Source: Rhodocyclales bacterium
GTDB lineage: Bacteria > Pseudomonadota > Gammaproteobacteria > Burkholderiales > Rhodocyclaceae
Direction: 5' to 3'
DNA length: 5,276 nucleotides
Assembly (NCBI GenBank): GCA_021413665.1
Contig: JAIOPW010000505.1
Span: 1 to 5,276 of the forward strand
Positions within the stretch are counted from its first letter, which is position 1. Every line of letters begins with the position of its first letter. Positions 1-5,276 of the stretch are shown in pieces. The notes under the pieces are model-generated. The model was not told where the DNA came from. It did not search any database and was given only the letters and a program-made list of their open reading frames with translations. Position numbers and translations under genes: made by a program.

Positions 1-443
1 CCAGCGCCGATCCGATGATTCGCAAGCAAATGCTGGCGATTGCCGAAGGCCTGATGGATGAAGTCGCCGCACAGCCCTTTACCTGGTGCGACCCGAACGA
101 TCCGGCCGCGGCGACGGCAATCAACGCCGCGGCCTGCGCCACGCCTGAAGTTACCGCGCCCGGCGCCCCGGAAGCCGGCGAAACGCGTGGCGGCGCCGTC
201 ACGCCCTTCGACAATGTCAATGACTACAACGGCGTGGCGGGCATAACCACCAACATTACCGGCGCCGCCATGCCGCCGGGCTACAGCGCCGGCATTACCG
301 TGGTGCAAAGCGCACTCGGACCTGCCGCCAATCCTGCCCCGGCGGTCGCTTCGCTGCTCATCACCGTAACGGTCAGCTTCGCCGGCGAAAATATTTCCGT
401 CGAAGGCTATCGCACGCGTTACGCGCCGAACTCACTGCCATGA
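1..443 (+). CDS. mshD: MSHA pilin-like minor pilin MshD, 3' part (5'-truncated by window edge)
   Basis: The first complete codon is at base 3 and the frame is open to TGA at 441-443, giving 146 visible residues; the start lies upstream of the window. The missing part should hold the prepilin leader and the hydrophobic N-terminal helix, roughly 40-50 residues if the protein has the family's usual length (recalled, not measured). The fragment begins SADPMIRKQ, continues with an amphipathic AIAEGLMDEV helix, then QPFTWCDP (Cys codon 87-89), a second Cys at 135-137, the conserved-looking FDNVNDYNG motif at 207-233, and a final beta segment LLITVTVSF followed by GYRTRYAPN. This pattern is what I recognise as MshD of the MSHA operon. 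Family role (known): a type IV pilin-like component of the MSHA pilus, acting at the inner membrane/periplasm and in the fibre. The two Cys could form a disulfide. The stop overlaps the mshO start (ATGA), so the two genes are probably translationally coupled. The Met at base 15 is internal, not the start. Confidence 0.85.
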   Translation, partial: SADPMIRKQMLAIAEGLMDEVAAQPFTWCDPNDPAAATAINAAACATPEVTAPGAPEAGETRGGAVTPFDNVNDYNGVAGITTNITGAAMPPGYSAGITVVQSALGPAANPAPAVASLLITVTVSFAGENISVEGYRTRYAPNSLP

Positions 444-1354
444 CGCCCGCCGTGAGCCGCCGCCTACCTCGTCGCGCCGCCGGCTTCACGCTGATCGAAG
501 CCATTATCGCCATCGTCATCACTGGCATTCTGGGGTCCGTCGTCGCCGTCTTCATCAACCGGCCAATACAAGGCTACTTCGATTCCGTGCGCCGCGCCGA
601 ACTCACCGACCAGGCCGACGTCGCCCTGCGCCGCATCAGCCGCGACATCCGCCTGGCGCTGCCCAACAGCCTGCGCGTCACCGCAGCCGGCGGGGTGAAT
701 TACATCGAATTCATCATGACCAGCGCGGGCGGGCGCTACCGCGATGCGGCGGATGGCTCGACCGGGGGTAATTTTATCGACTTCACGGGTAGCCTGGCCA
801 ATCCATCATGCCTCGTCCCGCCCACTCCCAGTCTCTGCTTCGACGTGCTCGGACCAATGCCAGCCAGTCCGCCCGTCGTCGCGGGTGATTTCATTGTCAT
901 CTACAACCTCGGTACCGGCAACCCGCCGGCCGACGCCTACACGGGCGGCAATCGCGCCCTTGTGCAGGGTGTCGTCGGCAACGTCATCACCCTCGCGGCA
1001 AATCCCTTCGCCGCCCAAACCCCTCCGCTGCCTTCGCCCGATGCGCGCTTTCAGGTCGTTCGCGCCGGCACGCGGGCGGTCACCTACGCCTGCGCCGCCG
1101 CAGGCAATCCTCCCGGCAATCTGACGCGGCAGTGGAACTACGGCTTCAACGCAGCACAAGGCACACCTCCGGCCGGCGGCACCACCGCCATCCTCGCCGG
1201 CAATTCCACCTGCACCGTCGAATACGCCGCCAACGCCAGCGGCAGAAACGGCCTGCTGCTCATCAACCTCACGCTGACCCAGATAGACGCCGCGACGGGA
1301 ATCGGCGAGAGCGTGATTCTGTCCCAGCAAATCCGCATCGACAACGCGCCATGA
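440..1354 (+). CDS. mshO: MSHA biogenesis minor pilin MshO
   Basis: 304 residues. A 15-residue basic leader (four Arg in RRLPRR) ends in Gly15, followed by FTLIE and a hydrophobic helix to about residue 40. This is the class III prepilin-peptidase site, cut G15|F16, with Glu20 as the canonical Glu at mature position 5. After the helix comes an amphipathic stretch (RRAELTDQADVALRRISRDI) that continues the pilin alpha1 helix, then a large Gly/Pro/Asn-rich beta globular domain. Four Cys are present: 124 and 133 in a CX8C loop, and 218 and 258. These could give two disulfides. Helix plus PilW-like 'DVALRRISRDIR' and position after mshD identify it as MshO. Expected location is inner membrane then pilus (known for minor pilins); a role in pilus initiation or tip is inference. 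The start overlaps the mshD stop by ATGA and has no obvious Shine-Dalgarno upstream, as expected for coupled translation. The stop overlaps mshP in the same way. PilW of a conventional type IV pilus is the alternative, but the neighbours favour MSHA. Confidence 0.88.
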   Translation: MTPAVSRRLPRRAAGFTLIEAIIAIVITGILGSVVAVFINRPIQGYFDSVRRAELTDQADVALRRISRDIRLALPNSLRVTAAGGVNYIEFIMTSAGGRYRDAADGSTGGNFIDFTGSLANPSCLVPPTPSLCFDVLGPMPASPPVVAGDFIVIYNLGTGNPPADAYTGGNRALVQGVVGNVITLAANPFAAQTPPLPSPDARFQVVRAGTRAVTYACAAAGNPPGNLTRQWNYGFNAAQGTPPAGGTTAILAGNSTCTVEYAANASGRNGLLLINLTLTQIDAATGIGESVILSQQIRIDNAP

Positions 1355-1863
1355 CGCCACATTTCACCCCGCCCCACGGCCGTCCCCGCGGCTTCGCCAT
1401 CGTCTCGGCAATTTTCATCCTCGTCGTTCTGGCCGCCCTCGGCGCGTTCATCGTCAGCGTCACGACCAGCCAGCAGATCGGCTCCACGCTCGACTTCCAG
1501 GGCGTACGCGCCTATCAGGCGGCGCGGGCCGGGATCGAATGGGGCATTTATCAGGTGCACACACCGGCCTACAACTTCAGCTATGGCGCGGGGCCCGGGC
1601 CGGTAGGCACGGGCCTTTCCAATGACCGGAGATGTCCGGGCGGCGGGTTTGCCAGCACGGACTCCTTCGTGCCGGCGGCGCCCACCCTCGCGACCTTCAC
1701 CGTCACCGTTACCTGCGCCGCCACGGTCGACGCCAACAACGGCCCGACGGTCTATAGCCTGGTCGCCACCGCCTGCAACCAGCCCGCCGCCGGCGCTTGC
1801 CCCAACCTTGCACCCGCCGCCGGTTTCAACTACATCGAACGCCGCATCGATGCCGCGCTATGA
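1351..1863 (+). CDS. mshP: MSHA biogenesis protein MshP (PilX-like prepilin lacking Glu5)
   Basis: 170 residues from the ATG at 1351. The frame is open further upstream, but this ATG overlaps the mshO stop (ATGA) and places a prepilin-like leader correctly. The N-terminus is a basic leader ending PRG14, then FAIVSAIFILVVLAALGAF, a hydrophobic helix to about residue 37. The helix is followed by TTSQQIGSTLDFQGVRAYQ and ARAGIEWGIYQV, the helical motif typical of MshP/PilX-type proteins. The residue five into the predicted mature chain is Ser19, not Glu. The C-terminal half is a compact Cys-containing beta region with four Cys (in RRCPG, VTVTC, ATACN and GACPN), possibly two disulfides, ending YIERRIDAAL. 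Known by family: inner-membrane/pilus-associated prepilin of the MSHA system. Inferred: lack of Glu5 recalls GspK of type II secretion, which caps the pseudopilus tip, so MshP may sit at the MSHA pilus tip next to MshQ. No clear ribosome site precedes the start; coupling from mshO is likely. Confidence 0.87.
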   Translation: MTPHFTPPHGRPRGFAIVSAIFILVVLAALGAFIVSVTTSQQIGSTLDFQGVRAYQAARAGIEWGIYQVHTPAYNFSYGAGPGPVGTGLSNDRRCPGGGFASTDSFVPAAPTLATFTVTVTCAATVDANNGPTVYSLVATACNQPAAGACPNLAPAAGFNYIERRIDAAL

Positions 1864-1898
1864 GCTCCCTGCCATGGCCGCGCGCCGTGTCGGACTCT

Positions 1899-1933
1899 GT
1901 CTGCCGGGGATTTCGCTTCGCGGGCCGGCAGAC
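1899..1933 (+). repeat. 9-bp perfect inverted repeat (potential RNA hairpin) between mshP and mshQ
   Basis: GTCTGCCGG at 1899-1907 is the exact reverse complement of CCGGCAGAC at 1925-1933, leaving a 17-base loop. Inside the loop CGC (1914-1916) can pair with GCG (1920-1922), which would shorten the effective loop. No T-run follows, so this is not a classical rho-independent terminator. It could be a partial attenuator, an RNA-stability element or a translational spacer; the role is unknown. Confidence 0.5.
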
Positions 1934-1964
1934 GCCGACTATTGTTCCCGCCTTCCTTGCCGAT

Positions 1965-1969
1965 AAGGA
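1965..1969 (+). promoter_or_regulatory. Shine-Dalgarno site of mshQ
   Basis: AAGGA (TAAGGA if the T at 1964 is counted) ends seven bases before the ATG at 1977. It is the only clear ribosome-binding site at a gene start in this window; the mshO and mshP starts rely on ATGA overlaps instead. It decides the mshQ start in favour of 1977 over the in-frame ATG at 1860. Confidence 0.75.
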
Positions 1970-1976
1970 CCGCCCC

Positions 1977-4900
1977 ATGAAACCCGAACAAGACGCTTCC
2001 CAGCCCGCGCCCCTGATCATCGAGGGCCTGCTTGCACTGCCGAAGACATGGCTGGCTGTCGTATTGTTTTCGCTGGGAGTCATGCTGTGGCCCGGCGCCG
2101 CGCAGGCGGTGACCTATGCCAACGCCTCGACGACCTTCGGCTGGATTGACGCGTCAACCCACACCAAGCTGGGCCCCACGCTTGGCGCACCTTATTCCGC
2201 CCTTTACAGGTTCAGCAACACCGGTGGTTGCGGCACGAATCCTCCATCCATAGACGACACCCTGTCGAGCAATATCCCCATCGGCTTCACCTTCATGTAC
2301 GGCGGGGTGAATTTCACCGACGTACGCATCATGAGCAACGGTCGCCTGCAGTTCAACAACAACCTCACCTGCGGCTTTGGCAGTCCGGTCACGCAACTGC
2401 CCTACCCCAACGCGGGCTTGAACTACACCCTGCGCATCTACGGCGGCGACCTTGACCCTTCCTTGCAGGCGGAGATAGGCGGTGGCTACGTCACCAATTG
2501 CCTGAACCGGAATCTCTGCTACGTAAGCTATGCCACCCTCGGCACCGCACCCTATCGCAGCTTTGTCGTGACCTGGAGCAACGTCCCGGAATGGACGTCT
2601 TTCGCTTCCGCAACCGGCAGCTACAACGTACAAGTCATCCTGCAGGAGAACGGTGAATTCGTCTATCAGTACGGCACCAACGTCCCCGGCCCCGGCAACA
2701 CCGTGGCGCAGGTTGGCTGGCAGGTGGATAGCAATGATTACCATGTGCCTGCGGTCGGCTACCCCCCCGCCAACACCGCCACGAAGTTCTACATCGCCCG
2801 TCCCGTTGCCGAATATCGCATGGAGCAGGTGAGTTGGAGCGGAGTGGCTGCGGAAGTACTGGATACCAGCGGCAACGCGCGCCACGGCACGGCGGTATCC
2901 GCCGGTGCCTCGACGCGACCGGCCGAGGTGGTCACCGGAAAGGTATGCCGCGGCGGACAGATGGCGGACAACGCCACGGCGGCGGACATCAGCGCCATCG
3001 ATACCACGGTGCCGATTCCGACCACGGTGGGCGGTGTCGGCACGATCACCTTCTGGTACAACAACTCCAGCAACGACCGCATGCTGTTCGATGCCACTGT
3101 GGCGAACGGCCAATGGTTCTACCTGATGCGCACCAATAACCGGACGCTGCGCTTTGTCGTCACCGACAGCACCGGCGCGCGCCGTGCCGTGGAAACGGCG
3201 GCCAACGCCATACCCAATGCCGGCTGGACGCACATCGCGGTCACCTGGAACTTCAATGCACTGGCGGCGGCCAATAGCGATCGGCTGCGCGTCTACGTCA
3301 ATGGCGTCCTGTCGGTAACGTCCGCGTTCTCGACGGCGGGCTCCGTCTCCGCCAGCGTCGGCACACTCTACATAGGCGACAATCGCAGCGGCTTCATCGA
3401 CGCCATCGGCCCCGGCACGGGCCGTTCGGCCGGCAATCCCGGCGGCACCGGCGCCACCATCGACGAGTTCCGCATCTACAACTATGAGGGAGGTGTTGCC
3501 CTGGTTCAGCGGGACATGAATCAGGCGGGCGCCTGCCTCAGTCACTATGCCATCGCCGCCTCCGGCACACCCACCGTCTGCGTCCCGGTTCAGCCGGTGC
3601 AGGTCACGGTAACCGCCCACGACAATTCACATGGCGCGGTCACCATGCCCAACAATACGACGCAGATTACCTTGTCCATCGCGTCCACTTCGACACCCAG
3701 CACAACGCCCACCGCCATTGCCAACGGCGGCAACTGGAGCCTGGTGTCGGGCTATGGCACCTTCAGTAACGGCACCGCCGACGACGGCCTGGCCACCTAC
3801 ATTTTCAACGGCGAGTACCAGGCGGTGCTGAGTTACCAGCCGACCGTTTCCGGCAATGTCTACGCCCACGTCACCGATGGACAAATCGTCGAATCGGAAA
3901 ACGTGATGCTCTCGGTAACGGGGTGCCCTCCGTCGAGCTTCAATGGCTGCGAGCCGGCGGCACCGCAATGCACGCCCACGGCGGCGCCCGCGCTCGGCTA
4001 TGCGGCCCTGTTCACCAAGCTGGCCAGCACAGGATTCGACCTCGAGGCGGTGGCGCTCAAGCCCGCCGGCACGCTGGAGAACACCTTCGCCGGCAGCGTC
4101 ACGGTGGATCTGCTCGCCAACATCAACACCGGCGTGGCGATCGGCGCGAACAATTGCCCCGCCAGCCAGACCGCAACCATCCCCCTCGGTAACGCGACAT
4201 TCAGCAGCGGGCGGACGACGATCAGCAACATCAACGTCGCCAATGCCTACCGCGACGTGCGCATGCGCTTCACCTGTTCCGCGGTGGATTGCGGCAGCGC
4301 CATTACGCAATGTTCGAGCGACAATTTCGCCGTTCGCCCGCAATCATTCACCGTGACCGCCAACCTCGGCGGCGCCACCCTGCCCGCCGGCAACAATTTC
4401 ACGATGACGGCGACCACCGCGGTGCCCGCCGGCTACACCGGAACGCCGACGGTCAACGCGGCACTGGTGCAGGATCACAACGCGGCCACGGCGGGCGTGC
4501 TGAGCGGCGGCTTCGCCGCCGCAACCGGGAGCAGCGCCGCGGGCACCTTCCAGTACCATGACGTCGGCACTATCTCGCTGCTGGCCAGCGCGGTGACGGA
4601 CAGCGGCTACACCATCGTCGATCAGGCGAGCGGCGATTGCGTTGCTGCAAGCGCCTCCAACACACTGGCTGGCGGCAAGTACGGTTGCAATGTGGGCTCC
4701 GCCGCCGCCGGTCCCTTCGGCCGCTTCTACCCGCATCATTTCACCTATGCCGCGACGCTGACCCCGGCCTGTGCCGGCGGCGGCTTTACCTACATGAACC
4801 AACCCGCGCTGGGCATCAATCTCGCCTTGACGGCAAAAAGCGCCAACGAGACCACGACGGCCCGTTATACCGCGGGCTACCCGACGCTGGGCACCTTCTC

Positions 4901-5276
4901 CATCGACGGCGACAACGGCGGCGTGGCGGTGGCGCCGGCGCGCGTGGCGCTACCGGCATTCATCTGGAGCAACGGCGTCTATACCACAATCGGCGCCCAC
5001 ACCTTCACCCGCAACGCCACGCCTGACGGCCCCTATAACAACTTCGCCCTCAAGGCGACCGTCACCGACCCCGATGGCGCCACGATTGCAGGCGCGGTAC
5101 TCAGCAACACCACGGCCATCCGCTCCGGCCGCCTGCGCCTCGTGAATACCTACGGCTCGGAACTGCTTGCCATCCGTGTGCCACTGCGTGCCGAGTCCTA
5201 CACCGGCACCGGCTGGAGCCTCCACGCCGCGGATAGCTGCACAGCCATTCCCACCAATGCCATCGCCATCACCAAC
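1977..5276 (+). CDS. mshQ: MshQ-like secreted multidomain protein with LamG-like domain and DUF6701-type C-terminus (3'-truncated)
   Basis: I translated this frame by hand: 1100 codons with no stop, running off the window. Residues 1-44 form a signal peptide with a long n-region, a hydrophobic core at 26-38 and an AQA|V cleavage site after 44. Residues 45-275 look nidogen-like: GFTFMYGG (103-110), SNGRLQF (120-126), GGDLDP (156-161), FVVTWSNVPEW (196-206) and VQVILQENGEFVYQYG (218-233). Residues 280-515 are LamG/concanavalin A-like: ITFWYNN near 360, WTHIAVTW (417-424), LRVYVNGVL (437-445), LYIGDN (464-469), a Gly-rich loop, then IDEFRIY (495-501). Residues 541-650 resemble an Ig-like domain. 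From about 655 on is a DUF6701-type region with DNFAVRPQSF (782-791), GRFYPHHF (915-922), GRLRLVNTYGSE (1051-1062) and DSCT (1086-1089); its end is missing. The mature part has 18 Cys, suggesting disulfides. Position after mshP and the C-terminal motifs identify MshQ. It is probably exported and pilus- or surface-associated; a tip-adhesin role is inference. Confidence 0.85.
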   Translation, partial: MKPEQDASQPAPLIIEGLLALPKTWLAVVLFSLGVMLWPGAAQAVTYANASTTFGWIDASTHTKLGPTLGAPYSALYRFSNTGGCGTNPPSIDDTLSSNIPIGFTFMYGGVNFTDVRIMSNGRLQFNNNLTCGFGSPVTQLPYPNAGLNYTLRIYGGDLDPSLQAEIGGGYVTNCLNRNLCYVSYATLGTAPYRSFVVTWSNVPEWTSFASATGSYNVQVILQENGEFVYQYGTNVPGPGNTVAQVGWQVDSNDYHVPAVGYPPANTATKFYIARPVAEYRMEQVSWSGVAAEVLDTSGNARHGTAVSAGASTRPAEVVTGKVCRGGQMADNATAADISAIDTTVPIPTTVGGVGTITFWYNNSSNDRMLFDATVANGQWFYLMRTNNRTLRFVVTDSTGARRAVETAANAIPNAGWTHIAVTWNFNALAAANSDRLRVYVNGVLSVTSAFSTAGSVSASVGTLYIGDNRSGFIDAIGPGTGRSAGNPGGTGATIDEFRIYNYEGGVALVQRDMNQAGACLSHYAIAASGTPTVCVPVQPVQVTVTAHDNSHGAVTMPNNTTQITLSIASTSTPSTTPTAIANGGNWSLVSGYGTFSNGTADDGLATYIFNGEYQAVLSYQPTVSGNVYAHVTDGQIVESENVMLSVTGCPPSSFNGCEPAAPQCTPTAAPALGYAALFTKLASTGFDLEAVALKPAGTLENTFAGSVTVDLLANINTGVAIGANNCPASQTATIPLGNATFSSGRTTISNINVANAYRDVRMRFTCSAVDCGSAITQCSSDNFAVRPQSFTVTANLGGATLPAGNNFTMTATTAVPAGYTGTPTVNAALVQDHNAATAGVLSGGFAAATGSSAAGTFQYHDVGTISLLASAVTDSGYTIVDQASGDCVAASASNTLAGGKYGCNVGSAAAGPFGRFYPHHFTYAATLTPACAGGGFTYMNQPALGINLALTAKSANETTTARYTAGYPTLGTFSIDGDNGGVAVAPARVALPAFIWSNGVYTTIGAHTFTRNATPDGPYNNFALKATVTDPDGATIAGAVLSNTTAIRSGRLRLVNTYGSELLAIRVPLRAESYTGTGWSLHAADSCTAIPTNAIAITN

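Larger units (their letters stand above)
1864..1976 (+). other. mshP-mshQ intercistronic region / possible in-frame N-terminal extension of mshQ
   Basis: These 113 bases separate the mshP stop from the preferred mshQ start. An ATG at 1860-1862 overlaps the mshP stop (ATGA) and is in frame with mshQ with no stop between, so translation from it would add 39 residues to the front of MshQ. That extension is Arg-rich (WPRAVSDSVCRGFRFAGRQ), has no recognisable motif, and would bury the signal peptide. I therefore read the region as an untranslated spacer, with low certainty. It contains a perfect 9-bp inverted repeat and the mshQ ribosome-binding site. Confidence 0.5.

Noticed and set aside
1132..1350. 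Longer N-terminus for mshP (open frame from 1132)
   Set aside because: The added 73 residues are an Arg/His-rich shadow of mshO in another frame; the ATG at 1351 forms the ATGA overlap and gives a proper prepilin-like leader.
1592..1601. 10-bp palindrome GGCCCGGGCC inside mshP
   Set aside because: It encodes a Gly-Pro-Gly-Pro linker within the gene; G/C runs of this kind are expected in such sequence and nothing suggests a regulatory role.
1899..1960. Rho-independent terminator after mshP
   Set aside because: The stem is good but no T-run follows, and mshQ continues the same operon on the same strand.
2154..3620. 488-codon open frame on the - strand, antisense to mshQ
   Set aside because: It lies wholly opposite the well-supported mshQ frame, has low-complexity Gly/Ala/Arg/Asp-rich translation with no motif, signal or ribosome site, and is a normal by-product of high-GC codon bias.
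3627..4343. 238-codon open frame on the - strand
   Set aside because: Same antisense shadow of mshQ; no recognisable protein features and no plausible start signal.
1..5276. Mobile elements, CRISPR arrays, tRNA/rRNA genes, phage genes
   Set aside because: Reading both strands I found no direct-repeat array, transposase motif, tRNA-like cloverleaf or integrase; nearly all bases are accounted for by four co-directional genes.

Overview
The window is a high-GC, single-direction stretch of a bacterial chromosome that carries the distal end of an MSHA-type (mannose-sensitive haemagglutinin) type IV pilus operon. All genes read on the + strand: the 3' end of mshD, complete mshO, complete mshP, and the 5' part (1100 codons, still open at the window edge) of a large mshQ-like gene. 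Gene order, Gly/Cys-rich secreted proteins and strong G/C bias at third codon positions fit a Gram-negative proteobacterium, most likely a betaproteobacterium. The lineage is an inference from style and gene content, because no marker gene is present.

Layout: bases 1-443 are the C-terminal part of the MshD pilin-like protein. Bases 440-1354 are MshO, a minor pilin with a textbook prepilin-peptidase site (G|FTLIE). Bases 1351-1863 are MshP, a PilX-like small prepilin that lacks the Glu at mature position 5. Bases 1864-1976 are a short intercistronic region with a 9-bp perfect inverted repeat and a good Shine-Dalgarno sequence. Bases 1977-5276 are MshQ, a secreted multidomain protein: signal peptide, nidogen-like beta domain, LamG-like (concanavalin A-like) domain, Ig-like domain, and most of a DUF6701-type C-terminal region. 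mshD/mshO and mshO/mshP overlap by ATGA (stop TGA inside start ATG), so translational coupling is likely. An ATGA also occurs at the end of mshP, in frame with mshQ, but the better-supported mshQ start lies 117 bases further on.

How they may work together: three consecutive minor-pilin-like proteins followed by a very large exported protein parallels the pilV-pilW-pilX-pilY1 order of classical type IV pili. There the minor pilins form a tip/initiation complex that presents the large PilY1 adhesin. By analogy (inference), MshD/O/P would prime MSHA pilus assembly and display MshQ, whose LamG-like domain is a plausible ligand-binding module. No RNA gene, mobile element, CRISPR array, promoter or convincing terminator was seen. 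The long antisense open frames are shadows of the high-GC coding strand.
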